Origin: JANNRR01 sp031401675
GTDB lineage: Bacteria; Pseudomonadota; Alphaproteobacteria; Rhodobacterales; Rhodobacteraceae
Assembly: GCA_031401675.1 (NCBI GenBank)
Contig: JANNRR010000129.1
Span: forward strand, 1-20,723
Length of the DNA stretch: 20,723 bases
Reading direction: 5' to 3'
The notes beneath the pieces are model-generated. The model was not told the DNA's origin. It saw nothing but the letters and a program-made list of their open reading frames with translations, and did not search any database. Shown here piece by piece: positions 1 to 7,430 of this stretch (position 1 is the stretch's first letter; every line of letters begins with the position of its first letter). A program made the position numbers and the translations under genes.

Positions 1-804
1 GGCGGAAAATTTCAAGGCCGCCCTGGATCTTGACGCGACCAGGTGGGAAGCACTGCGTGGTCTCGGCCACGCGCTGGCGCGCAGCGAACGCTTCGGCGAA
101 CTGGATGCCGTGGCGAGGGACAGGTACTGGTTGTACATCGCCAGAAACTTCAGGATGGCGGCGGTGGCCAGAACCGGGCCCGACAGCGGCATGACGATGC
201 GCAGATAGATCTGGCCCCAGCTTGCCCCCTCGACCCGCGCCGCTTCGATCAGTTCGCCGGGCAGGTCCTTGAAATACTGCACGAACAGAAAGATCGTCAG
301 GCCGTCGGCGATGAAAGGCACGATCTGGACGCGGTAGCTGTTCAGCCAGCCCCATTCCACCCCTTCGAGCCCAATCCACGGCAGTTTGGAGGCGATCAGC
401 AGCAGCGGGATCGCGATGGTTTCAAAGGGCACGATCAGGGTGGCGACGATCAGGCCCAGCACGATGTCGCGGCCCTGCCAGTGGGTGAAGACGAAGGCAA
501 AGGCCGCCATCGAACAGAGCAGCAGCGACAGCGCCACGGTGACGCCGGTGACGAGGATCGAGTTGAACACGAACAGGCCGACCGGGGCGCGCTTGAACGC
601 GGCGGTGTAGTTGTTGAAGGAGATATCGCCCACCGGCAGGAACGCCCGCAGGCTTCCGGTATCGGTCAGCAGTTGCTGGTCGGGTTTCAGCGACGACATC
701 AGCATGAACACCAGCGGAAAGATGAAGATCAGCGCGATCAGCACCAGCACGGCGTAGCGCACCGCAAGGCGCAGGCCGTGGTTGTCGGGCATGGTCGTGG
801 CCAT
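1..804 (-). CDS. Carbohydrate ABC transporter permease, MalG type, partial and probably disrupted
   Basis: Inner-membrane permease subunit of a binding-protein-dependent sugar importer (COG0395, MalG-like). The reading frame starts at the ATG at 804 and stays open to the window edge. Residues 1-228 look normal: an N-terminal membrane segment, a periplasmic part, further membrane segments and the cytoplasmic EAA loop (LIEAARVEGASWGQIYLRIV) that contacts the ATPase. After the conserved 'MYNQYL' (position about 121) family members continue with WPL and a last membrane helix. Here the frame gives Ser/Arg-rich sequence with no hydrophobic segment, and neither of the other two frames restores the family sequence. 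The ATG overlaps the stop of the upstream permease by one base (TGATG), so the two are translationally coupled. No ATPase gene is visible; it may lie to the left. Similarity is secure only for 121-804. The tail may be a real rearrangement or a contig-end artefact. Confidence 0.8.
   Translation of the reverse strand, partial: MATTMPDNHGLRLAVRYAVLVLIALIFIFPLVFMLMSSLKPDQQLLTDTGSLRAFLPVGDISFNNYTAAFKRAPVGLFVFNSILVTGVTVALSLLLCSMAAFAFVFTHWQGRDIVLGLIVATLIVPFETIAIPLLLIASKLPWIGLEGVEWGWLNSYRVQIVPFIADGLTIFLFVQYFKDLPGELIEAARVEGASWGQIYLRIVMPLSGPVLATAAILKFLAMYNQYLSLATASSSPKRSLRASAWPRPRSASHLVASRSRAALKFSA
2..124 (+). other. Possible fragment of a TPR-like coding sequence at the window edge
   Basis: Upstream of the point where the MalG-like gene loses similarity (about 120), the forward frame beginning at base 2 reads as an amphipathic, TPR-like helix pair, including the stretches FKAALDLDATRWEALRGLGH and ALARSERFGELDAV. 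The A-L-x-L-D pattern followed by a G-x-A-L turn resembles tetratricopeptide repeats. The competing minus-strand frame also has a high GC3, so the coding strand is not certain. The fragment is cut by the window edge and no gene can be named. Confidence 0.3.
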
Positions 805-1877
805 CAGCGTCTCTCCCGTGTCAGGTAGCGTTGGATCAGCGATATCGACAGCACGATCACGAACAGGATGACCGAGATGGTGGAGCCGCCGGAAATGTCC
901 TGCTTGCCATAACCGCGCTCGATGGCCTGAAACACGATGGTCTGCGTACTGTCGACCGGGCCGCCGTTGGTCATCACGTCGATCTGGCTGAACAGGCCGA
1001 ACGCCTGCATGGTGATGACGATCAGCACCAGCACCGCGGTGTTTTTCAGCCCCGGCCAGGTGATGTAGCGAAAGGCCTGCCATTTGCTGGCACCCTCGAT
1101 CGCCCCGGCCTCGTACAGGGTGGGCGAGATGGTCTGCAGGCCCGACAGCCAGATCACCATGTGAAATCCGACCGCCTGCCAGATCGACATGCCGATGATG
1201 GCGCCAAGCGCGGTGTCGGGGTTGCCAAGCCAGTCGACCGGCGGGATCAGACCGAAGCTGATCGCGCCAAGAAGGTTGTTCAACAGCCCGTCCTGGCCGT
1301 CATAGATGAACCGCCAAAGCAGGGCCACCACGACGATGGAAACGACGACCGGCATGAAGTAGATGGCGCGGAACAGGTTGATGCCGCGCAGTTTCTGGTT
1401 GATCAGCAGTGCCAGCAGCAGCGCAAGGCCGCCCTGCACCGGGGCTACCACCACCACGAAGATCACGGTGTTGACCACCGCCTTCAGGAACAGCACATCC
1501 GAGGCCAGCACATAGGTGCGGGCGCCGCCGGCACCGAACGAGAACCATTCGCGTTTGCCGTCCAGATGCGGATAGTCAGGGTTGTTGCGGGTAAAGCTGC
1601 GCAGGGCCGGGTATTCCGGTGTGCCCTCGGCAGTCAGTTTGGTAGCCCCCGCCGCGTCCTTGACCGGATCAACGGTCAGGATGCTGAGCCCCAGCAACTG
1701 GCGATAGTTGGCGAGGCCGGTAAACTCGGTCGGGTTCGGCGAGATCAGGCGCTGGTTGGTGAACGACAGGCCGATGGCAAAGAAGAACGGCAGGATGACA
1801 AAGGCCAGGATCAACAGGAAGCCGGGGCCTGCCATCAGCCATCCGGCCCGGTTCGACTGCATGAGTTTGGAAGCCAT
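804..1877 (-). CDS. Carbohydrate ABC transporter permease, MalF/UgpA type
   Basis: Inner-membrane permease of a sugar ABC importer (COG1175-like), 357 residues. It pairs with the MalG-type permease encoded just downstream. Hydrophobic segments are visible at about 12-38, 128-160, 172-190, 225-247, 280-298 and 333-349. The EAA loop (EAGAIEGASKWQAFRYITWP) spans about 256-275. Residues 40-125 form an unusually long hydrophilic loop between the first two membrane segments, which would be periplasmic as in MalF. The start at 1877 is supported by a GAGGG ribosome site six bases upstream. The gene lies 60 bp after the binding-protein gene, with a hairpin in the gap, and its stop overlaps the next start (TGATG). 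The substrate cannot be read from the sequence. Confidence 0.92.
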   Translation of the reverse strand: MASKLMQSNRAGWLMAGPGFLLILAFVILPFFFAIGLSFTNQRLISPNPTEFTGLANYRQLLGLSILTVDPVKDAAGATKLTAEGTPEYPALRSFTRNNPDYPHLDGKREWFSFGAGGARTYVLASDVLFLKAVVNTVIFVVVVAPVQGGLALLLALLINQKLRGINLFRAIYFMPVVVSIVVVALLWRFIYDGQDGLLNNLLGAISFGLIPPVDWLGNPDTALGAIIGMSIWQAVGFHMVIWLSGLQTISPTLYEAGAIEGASKWQAFRYITWPGLKNTAVLVLIVITMQAFGLFSQIDVMTNGGPVDSTQTIVFQAIERGYGKQDISGGSTISVILFVIVLSISLIQRYLTRERR

Positions 1878-1900
1878 GATACCCTCGCTGGCGCGAAAAG

Positions 1901-1927
1901 GCGGGCCCCGGTGAACCGGGGACCCGC
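1901..1927 (-). promoter_or_regulatory. Intercistronic hairpin between binding-protein and permease genes
   Basis: An inverted repeat with arms GCGGGCCCCGG and CCGGGGACCCGC and a TGAA loop (one bulged base) fills the gap between the binding-protein stop (1938) and the permease ribosome site. There is no T-run on the transcribed strand, so it is not a classical terminator. Hairpins in this place in sugar-transport operons commonly protect the upstream mRNA and reduce permease expression relative to the binding protein; that role is inferred here. Confidence 0.55.
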
Positions 1928-1937
1928 AGGGAGGAAC

Positions 1938-3194
1938 CTAGTGGCCGTAGCCGCCGTTTTTCTCGATGTCGGCGTCGATTTCATCGACGGCGGCATCAAG
2001 CGTGGCGGCAACTTCGGCACCGTTGGCGATATCGGCCAGGGCTTTTTCAAACACCTTGGCCGAAACCACGTAGCCGGGGGTTACGGGGCGCACCAGCGCC
2101 TGCGCCTGAGACAGACCGAAGAACACTGCCATCGGGCCGCCGTCCTTGTAGTTTTCGGTCATGGCAGCCGAGGCGGTCGTGGGCGGGATCAGGCCGATGC
2201 CGTTGGAGAAATCGGCCAGATACTTGTCCTGCAGCGCATATTCGATGAACGCCGAGGCCCCGTCCGGATGCGCCGATTTGGCCGACACGCCGAACTGCCA
2301 CGACGCCGCGCCGATTTTCGAGCCTGCGCCAAAGTCCGGTGCGGGCAGGAACACGGTATCGGGAAAGGCTTTCAGGGCATTCAAGGCAGCCCAGTTGCCG
2401 TTCCAGCTAAAGGCGTACTTGCCCGCACCAAAGCCCGAATCCCGGTCGGCCGGGTCCTGAGACGCCTGGGCATAGCCACCGGTAAACAGGCCCTGCCACC
2501 AGTTGCCGAACGCCATGGCCGCATCGCCGTTCAGCGCACCTTCGGCGGTCTTGTAGGTCGAACGGTCGACGATATCGCCGCCGAACGACTGCAGGAACGG
2601 CGAGAAGGCATAGGGGTACCATTCGCCAGTCCAGGCCATGCCGGGATCGAACGCATATTCGAACTTGCCCGACGCTTTGGCGGCATCGAGCGCGCCCTGG
2701 AATTCCGCAGCGGTCCAGGGGGCATCCACCGTCGGGGTACGCAGGCCCAGTTCGTCCAGATAGGACTGACGGGTGACCAGCGCCACGGCGGCATCCCACA
2801 GGCCGATGGAGTAAAGCTTGCCGCCCCACATGCCCTTGGTGCCGGGAAGGAAGCCTGCGATCTTGGACTCGTCGATGGTCAGGGGCTGCATATAGCCCGC
2901 CCATGCCCAGTTCGGCATCACCGGGCCATCGACATCAAGGATGTCCGGCAGATTGCCGGCCAGCGCACCGGCCACCACGGAATCGTTGTAGGCACCCTGC
3001 GGAAAGGCCTGCAGAGTCACCTTCCAGTCGGTCTGACTGGCGTTGAAGTCCGACACGATCTGATTGATGATCTTGGATTCAACCTCGTTGCCGGCACCGT
3101 GATACCACATCGACAGATCGGTCTGCGCCATGGCAGCCCCGCTGAAAAACGCCGTGGCAATTGCCGCCCCGGCCATCAGATTCAGATGTTTCAT
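1938..3194 (-). CDS. Sugar ABC transporter extracellular solute-binding protein (family 1)
   Basis: Periplasmic receptor that captures a sugar and delivers it to the two permeases encoded downstream; 418 residues, normal for family 1. Residues 1-23 are a typical Sec signal peptide (MKHLNLMAGAAIATAFFSGA, then AMA|Q). The mature protein begins with a beta strand of the 'LSMWYHG' type, followed by family features such as PDILDVDGPVMPNWAWAGY, KLYSIGLWDAAVALV and a late 'GGYGH' tail. Aromatic residues are frequent, as expected for stacking against sugar rings. The start at 3194 has a strong AGGGAGGA ribosome site that overlaps the end of the regulator gene; only two bases separate the regulator stop from this ATG. 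This puts regulator, receptor and permeases in one transcript. The specific sugar is unknown; a di- or oligosaccharide is plausible. Confidence 0.92.
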   Translation of the reverse strand: MKHLNLMAGAAIATAFFSGAAMAQTDLSMWYHGAGNEVESKIINQIVSDFNASQTDWKVTLQAFPQGAYNDSVVAGALAGNLPDILDVDGPVMPNWAWAGYMQPLTIDESKIAGFLPGTKGMWGGKLYSIGLWDAAVALVTRQSYLDELGLRTPTVDAPWTAAEFQGALDAAKASGKFEYAFDPGMAWTGEWYPYAFSPFLQSFGGDIVDRSTYKTAEGALNGDAAMAFGNWWQGLFTGGYAQASQDPADRDSGFGAGKYAFSWNGNWAALNALKAFPDTVFLPAPDFGAGSKIGAASWQFGVSAKSAHPDGASAFIEYALQDKYLADFSNGIGLIPPTTASAAMTENYKDGGPMAVFFGLSQAQALVRPVTPGYVVSAKVFEKALADIANGAEVAATLDAAVDEIDADIEKNGGYGH

Positions 3195-3196
3195 TC

Positions 3197-4297
3197 CTAG
3201 TCCTCCCTGACAGATTTGAATTGAGTGACGGTGGCGCTGCGCCGTTCGGTAACCGACTGGCGCCAGCAGACCGGCCCTGCGACCAGCACAGGTTCGGTGT
3301 GGGGCAGGCCCTGCGGGTCGTCCGGACGGACGCCCCGGATCAGGGCCATCAGGGTTTGCGCGGCGCGCACGCCCATGGCGGAATAGGGCAGATCGACCGT
3401 GGTCAGCGGCGGATACAGCGTTTCGGCGATCACCCGGTAATTGTCATAGCCGGCCACCGACATGTCGTCGGGCACCTTGACCCCGCGCGAGCGCAGGATG
3501 CCGTAGACACGCAGTGCCATCTTGTCGTTGCCGCAGCACAGCACCGTAGGCGGCGACGGCAGGGCCAGCATGCGGTCGATGATGTCCCACAACAGTTGCG
3601 GCTCGCCATCGCGCCCGGCCAGATCGCAGGTCTCGACCAGCGCCGGGTCGTAGTCGATGCGGGCCTCGGCCAAAGCGTCGCGGTAGCCCAGCGGCCGCAG
3701 CCGCCCGGCCTCGATTTCCGGGCGCAAGCCGATATAGGCGATGCGGCGGTGCCCGGCGGCGATCACCCGTGCCACCAGATCGTGCTGGCCGCGCCGGTCA
3801 TCGGGCAGGATCGCCGGGGTTCCCGCCGTGTCGTAACAATTGGCCAGCACCAGATGCACATCCTTCGGCATCCGGGGCAGGGCGACGCGCTGGTGATACT
3901 CGGCGACATAGATCAGGCCTTCGACACGGTGGCGCAGAAAGGTCTGGATCAGATGCGGCACCCGATCCGAGTGGCCGCCGGTGTCGGCAATCATCAGTGT
4001 CTTGTCGCTGGCAGCAAAGGCGGTCTGGATGCCCTGGACAATAAACAGGTCGGGCAGGCCGGCCGGCACCGTCGGTTCCGGCGACAGCGAGATCGCCCCA
4101 GTGATCAGTCCGACCAGCCCGGAGCGGTTCGAGCGCATCATCCGCGCCGCGTTGGACGGCACATAGCCAAGGTCGGCAATCGCCGCCTCGATGGTTTCGC
4201 GGGTTTCGCGGTTGACCGGGGCATCGCCGTTCAGCACCCGGCTGACGGTCTTTGGCGAAACCCCTGCCGCGCGAGCGACATCATAGATCGTAGCCAT
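3197..4297 (-). CDS. LacI-family transcriptional regulator
   Basis: DNA-binding repressor of the LacI/GalR family, 366 residues. Residues 1-25 are the classical helix-turn-helix (MATIYDVARAAGVSPKTVSR), followed by the hinge helix region and SNAARMM. The rest is a periplasmic-binding-protein-like effector domain with LVGLITG, a conserved 'FLRHRVEGLIYV' region, and 'VLCCGNDKMALRVYGILRSR' near 235-255, which matches the family's dimer/effector core. The gene is first in the transporter operon and is read in the same direction, so it is likely autoregulated and controls uptake of its own inducer sugar. Two overlapping palindromes begin 42 bp upstream of the start codon. Confidence 0.93.
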   Translation of the reverse strand: MATIYDVARAAGVSPKTVSRVLNGDAPVNRETRETIEAAIADLGYVPSNAARMMRSNRSGLVGLITGAISLSPEPTVPAGLPDLFIVQGIQTAFAASDKTLMIADTGGHSDRVPHLIQTFLRHRVEGLIYVAEYHQRVALPRMPKDVHLVLANCYDTAGTPAILPDDRRGQHDLVARVIAAGHRRIAYIGLRPEIEAGRLRPLGYRDALAEARIDYDPALVETCDLAGRDGEPQLLWDIIDRMLALPSPPTVLCCGNDKMALRVYGILRSRGVKVPDDMSVAGYDNYRVIAETLYPPLTTVDLPYSAMGVRAAQTLMALIRGVRPDDPQGLPHTEPVLVAGPVCWRQSVTERRSATVTQFKSVRED

Positions 4298-4338
4298 CGC
4301 CCCTCCCCGATGTCACCGCGCATCCTTGTTTTCAAGGT

Positions 4339-4368
4339 ATGACATCGGTGTCATGACATCGGTGTCAT
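4339..4368. promoter_or_regulatory. Tandem overlapping palindromic operators for the LacI-type regulator
   Basis: The 16-base palindrome ATGACATCGGTGTCAT (half sites ATGACA/TGTCAT around TCGG) occurs twice, at 4339-4354 and 4353-4368. The copies share an AT, so they repeat every 14 bp. Perfect dyads with a central CG placed just before a lacI-type gene are the usual operator form of this family. The position, 42 bp before the start codon, suits promoter occlusion and autoregulation. The link to this regulator is inferred from position. Confidence 0.75.
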
Positions 4369-4443
4369 ACGCCGGGAATCAGGGCCTGTCAAGGGTTTTG
4401 GCCGCGGGCGCTTGCCTGTTCGTATGTGGGTGCCTGCGATTGC

Positions 4444-5133
4444 CTAGGCGCTGTCCCGCCCGACCACCCACGCCTGCAGCCAGCGCGACACCGGCGCGGC
4501 CCGGGCGAACATCGCCAGAACCTCGTCGACCAGTGCGGCGCTGTGGACCGATGCCGGCAGCGGCCCGTCGTGCATCGCGTGCAAGCCCTCGTGCCGCAAC
4601 AGCCCGGCGCGGGGATGGGCGGGGTCAAAGCCGCGTGGCACGGTCTTGCGGGTGGGCGCGTCCAGCGACAGCGGGTCCAGCCCGGCGATCACCGCTTCCA
4701 GCGCCGCGCCGGAAACCGGGTCCAGCACGGCAGCGCGAAACGCCGCCAGTTGCGCCGGGGAAAAGCTGTGCAGTCCGGCACCGGCGATCAGGCTGCCGGG
4801 TTGCAGCCGAAGATAGAAGCCGGGGGCCTCCCAACTGCGCCTGGCACCCTGCCAGAACCACAAATCCAACGTGGTCTTGTACGGCCGCTTGTCCTTGGAA
4901 AACCGCACGTCGCGGTTGATGCGAAAGATCGAGCCATTGACCCGCGGCTCGCACGCCACATCCGGCGCGATGGCCCGCAGCCCCGGTGCTACGGCCTCGA
5001 CAAAGGCGGCGGCGGGGGCAAGCCAGTGCGCCTCGTGCCCGGGGCGGTGCGCATCGAACCACGTTTTGGAATTGTTCTGCGCGAGGCCCGACAGAAAGTC
5101 GAAGGTTTCGGGCGGAAATCCGGAAAATGCCAT
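4444..5133 (-). CDS. DUF2461 (TIGR02453) family protein
   Basis: Conserved protein of the DUF2461 family, 229 residues, which is the family's usual length. Recognisable features are the N-terminal FSGFPPETFDFLSGLAQNNS with KTWFDAHR, the central NGSIFRINRDVRFSKDKRPYK block, and GFYLRLQPGSLIAGAGLHSF. These are the hallmark segments of the family. No biochemical function is established to my knowledge, and the conserved basic/aromatic central block is the only hint of a binding surface. It stands alone on the minus strand, divergent from the ArsC-like gene with about 250 bp between them, so it probably has its own promoter. I saw no clear promoter hexamers in that gap. Confidence 0.88.
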   Translation of the reverse strand: MAFSGFPPETFDFLSGLAQNNSKTWFDAHRPGHEAHWLAPAAAFVEAVAPGLRAIAPDVACEPRVNGSIFRINRDVRFSKDKRPYKTTLDLWFWQGARRSWEAPGFYLRLQPGSLIAGAGLHSFSPAQLAAFRAAVLDPVSGAALEAVIAGLDPLSLDAPTRKTVPRGFDPAHPRAGLLRHEGLHAMHDGPLPASVHSAALVDEVLAMFARAAPVSRWLQAWVVGRDSA

Positions 5134-5382
5134 GCGCTGCCTGTCCTTTCGCCGGGATCGTTGGGCGGATGCTGGCGCCAGTGTGCCGCATCGGGTGTGA
5201 CGACGCGACAGATTTATGGGGCCGGTCGGCGGGGGGCCGCCGTGGCGTGGCCGGCGGAAAGTCCGGTCGCCGACTGCGGCTCTTGTCTGTGCAAATCGCG
5301 GGCGCTATGTCATCAACCGCGCTGCACCTGCCAACCTGCGGAATTGTACGGTTCGCGCCAACCTGCCGCCAAAGGACGCCTC

Positions 5383-5715
5383 ATGCCGATCACCCTGTAT
5401 GGCCTGCCCACCTGTGATACCTGCAAGAAGGCGCAGAAGGCGCTGACTCAGGCCGGGCACGACGTGACGTTCCGCGATATCCGGGCCGAGCCGCTGACGG
5501 CGGCCGAGATCGAGGAATTCATCCGCGAATTTGGCGGGCAGATCATCAACCAGTCGTCGACCACCTGGCGCGGCCTGAATGACTGGATGCGCGAGTCCGA
5601 GGCCGAGGCGCAACTGGCCGCCCATCCCGCGCTGATGAAGCGCCCGGTGATCCGCTCGGATGCCGGGCTGACGCTCGGCTGGGACGAAGCGATCCTGGCC
5701 AGACTTAAGACTTGA
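5383..5715 (+). CDS. ArsC/Spx family protein (YffB-like)
   Basis: Small thioredoxin-fold protein of the ArsC/Spx superfamily, 110 residues. The N-terminus ITLYGLPTCDTCKKAQKAL carries the active-site-like CxxC (Cys11, Cys14). The segment 'LMKRPVI' near residue 84-90 is the family's conserved RPVI/RPxx block. Members include true glutaredoxin-dependent arsenate reductases, YffB and Spx-type regulators. With no arsenic genes nearby, the YffB/Spx-like group is the safer assignment. The reading frame is open far upstream to 4426, but similarity and a good AAGGA ribosome site place the start at 5383. It converges on the cold-shock gene with only 17 bp between stops. Confidence 0.88.
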   Translation: MPITLYGLPTCDTCKKAQKALTQAGHDVTFRDIRAEPLTAAEIEEFIREFGGQIINQSSTTWRGLNDWMRESEAEAQLAAHPALMKRPVIRSDAGLTLGWDEAILARLKT

Positions 5716-5732
5716 CCGTCTGACCGACCGGT

Positions 5733-5939
5733 TCAGATGATCCGCAGATCGCCGGCCGAGGACCGGCCATCGCGGCCGGCCTGCAGTTCATAGGCAATCT
5801 TCTGATTGTCGTTCAGCGCCTTGAGCCCGGCGCGCTCGACGGCCGAGATATGCACAAACACATCCTTGCCTCCTTCATCGGGGGCGATGAAGCCAAAGCC
5901 CTTGGTCGCATTGAACCACTTGACGGTTCCCGTGGCCAT
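5733..5939 (-). CDS. Cold-shock domain protein
   Basis: Single cold-shock-domain protein (CspA family), 68 residues, an RNA/ssDNA chaperone that melts secondary structure in mRNA. The two RNA-binding motifs are intact: KGFGFI (RNP1) at about residues 13-18 and VFVHIS (RNP2) at about 27-32. The start MATGTVKWFN at 5939 is chosen because it matches the family N-terminus and follows an AAGGAG ribosome site; an in-frame upstream codon at 5972 would add only basic, unconserved residues. The tail GRDGRSSAGDLRII is slightly longer than the minimal fold, as in many alphaproteobacterial paralogues. The 190 bp upstream separates it from the doxX-like gene and may hold a leader, but no promoter was assigned. 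Confidence 0.93.
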   Translation of the reverse strand: MATGTVKWFNATKGFGFIAPDEGGKDVFVHISAVERAGLKALNDNQKIAYELQAGRDGRSSAGDLRII

Positions 5940-6131
5940 TCGTCTCTCCTTCCTCCGTTTCCCGCCACTCAACTGCGGCGGACCGTGCAGCCAGGTCTTC
6001 CATTTTTCCGGCTGCCTGAATCAGGAGGCGGTCGTCGAAAGTCGGTTGTCACAGAGGAAAAGATGCCAAATCCACGGAAAAAATCAAGTCTGATGGCGAT
6101 CATGCCGGCAGCGGGCCGCGCGGTTGCGGGC

Positions 6132-6677
6132 CTAGGTGCGGCCAAGCAGTCGGTCAAGCGACAACGGTCCGCCGCCGCGCAAGACCAGTATCGCCAGCAG
6201 CAACAGCCAGAGCGCCCGCTGATCCAGGATCAGCGCCCCCGGGGCGGCATCGAACCAGCGCCCCAGATCGTCGCCCCCGACGCCGTGACCGAACACATCA
6301 GTCAGGCTTTGCACCACCACGAATCCGGCCATGCCAAGTGCGGCCAGCCGAGTGAACAGCCCCAGCACCAGCGCCAATGGCAGCAGAACCTCTGCCCACA
6401 GTCCCGCCACGACCACCAGCCAGTGAAAGCCGGTCAACTGGCTGACATCGTAGCCCGCCGCCTCGACCACCTTGGGGAAAATCTGCACATAGGCCCCGTC
6501 GGCAGGCGACAGGAACCCGGACAGGCCCTCGCCCAGCTTGGTGCGCGCCGAGTTCCAGAAATAGACCAGCAGCACCCCGGCAAAGGTCAGCCGCGCAATC
6601 AGTGGCAGCAGCGGCGACAGCCGGTCCTGGATCCAGCCAAACAGCGCGTCGTGCAGGTGAAAAAGCCGGGTCATCAT
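6132..6677 (-). CDS. DoxX-family membrane protein of the buf operon
   Basis: Integral membrane protein of the DoxX family, 181 residues. There are four hydrophobic segments at about 24-45, 85-105, 107-128 and 152-167. The sequence ARLTFAGVLLVYFWNSARTK is the family's typical first helix with its polar exit. The start MM at 6677 overlaps the stop of the bufC gene (ATGATGA), so the two are co-translated. In bufferin-type operons a DoxX protein is a frequent fourth gene; its role is not firmly known, and a redox or metal-linked membrane function is inferred. It is the last gene of the operon. Confidence 0.85.
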   Translation of the reverse strand: MMTRLFHLHDALFGWIQDRLSPLLPLIARLTFAGVLLVYFWNSARTKLGEGLSGFLSPADGAYVQIFPKVVEAAGYDVSQLTGFHWLVVVAGLWAEVLLPLALVLGLFTRLAALGMAGFVVVQSLTDVFGHGVGGDDLGRWFDAAPGALILDQRALWLLLLAILVLRGGGPLSLDRLLGRT

Positions 6678-7420
6678 GCCTCGCAGGTGATAAGGTGGAT
6701 GGCTTGGCCCTGCAGCAAAAGCCCAAGGGTCGCGCCAAGGTCAAGGTCGGGGTCGGTCACGGTTTCGGCCGCCTGTCCCAGGGTCTGCCCAGCGATCAGT
6801 GCGGCGATCAGCGCAGCCCCGCCTTTCGGCACCAGATGCGGCACCGGGTCAAACCCCTGGCGCAGGATCAGCACATCCTCGGGCCGCATCACCGGTTTAG
6901 CGGCGCCGTCAACCATGTTGAACCGCCAGATCGCATGCAGCGGCCAGTCGGACCGCACCAGCATCGTGGCGGGCGTCAGCGTGATCCGCACCGCGTCCAG
7001 CCGCTCCGGTGCAATCGCCGACAATGCAGCCGGGTCGATCGGGGTGGCGTCGGCGGCGTGATAGGACCGCCGCATTGCCAGTTCCAGCCGCGCCATGTCG
7101 GGCAGATAGCCGAGGTGCGCCGCCGGTTCGAACCCGGCCAGAAACCCCGGCATCTCTGCCCCGTAAAACATCAAAAGCGGCGAGGTTGGCGGGTGCTGGC
7201 GCACGAACAGCCGCGCCATGCCGTCAAAGAACTCGTCGCCCACCAGTTTCCGGATCACCGGAAACGAGCTTTGCAGCGCCTCGATCAGGCTCATCACCAC
7301 ATTGTTGCGGTAGACGTCGAAGCGCTTGCCGGCCGAGCGGCCCTGCGGGTCGGTCAGCCCCGGCGGCACCGCCAGCGCCGGGTCGAACAGGGCGGCGCGA
7401 AATTCGGACTGGCCGGTCAT
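6674..7420 (-). CDS. bufC: DUF2063 protein, BufC/HvfC-like partner of the MNIO enzyme
   Basis: DUF2063 protein, 248 residues. The N-terminal domain begins EFRAALFDPALAVPPGL and contains KRFDVYRNNVVMSLIEALQS then FPVIRKLVGDEFF, the signature of the family. The C-terminal part (about 100-248) has the PDMARLELAMRRSYHA block and a DWPLHAIWRFN region. In related systems this protein forms a complex with the DUF692 oxidase and is thought to present the precursor peptide. It was formerly annotated as a 'putative DNA-binding' domain, which is misleading. The start at 7420 is chosen by similarity; an upstream in-frame extension to 7507 would overlap bufB and is unconserved. The gap from the bufB stop is 10 bp with only a weak ribosome site, suggesting coupling. 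The stop overlaps the DoxX start. Confidence 0.88.
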   Translation of the reverse strand: MTGQSEFRAALFDPALAVPPGLTDPQGRSAGKRFDVYRNNVVMSLIEALQSSFPVIRKLVGDEFFDGMARLFVRQHPPTSPLLMFYGAEMPGFLAGFEPAAHLGYLPDMARLELAMRRSYHAADATPIDPAALSAIAPERLDAVRITLTPATMLVRSDWPLHAIWRFNMVDGAAKPVMRPEDVLILRQGFDPVPHLVPKGGAALIAALIAGQTLGQAAETVTDPDLDLGATLGLLLQGQAIHLITCEA

Positions 7421-7430
7421 GGGTGGCGGC

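Noticed and set aside
831..3200. Very long plus-strand open frame (789 codons) opposite the sugar transporter genes
   Set aside because: It is antisense to the clear binding-protein and permease genes, is His/Arg/Gln-rich and has no recognisable domain. It is a GC-rich shadow frame.
4426..5382. Upstream part of the plus-strand frame leading into the ArsC-like gene
   Set aside because: It runs antisense to the DUF2461 gene and has no similarity. The real gene starts at 5383 with a ribosome site and the conserved N-terminus.
5940..6131. Short plus-strand ATG frames in the cold-shock upstream region
   Set aside because: They run straight into the antisense of the DoxX gene and lack similarity; the region is better seen as the leader and promoter of the cold-shock gene.
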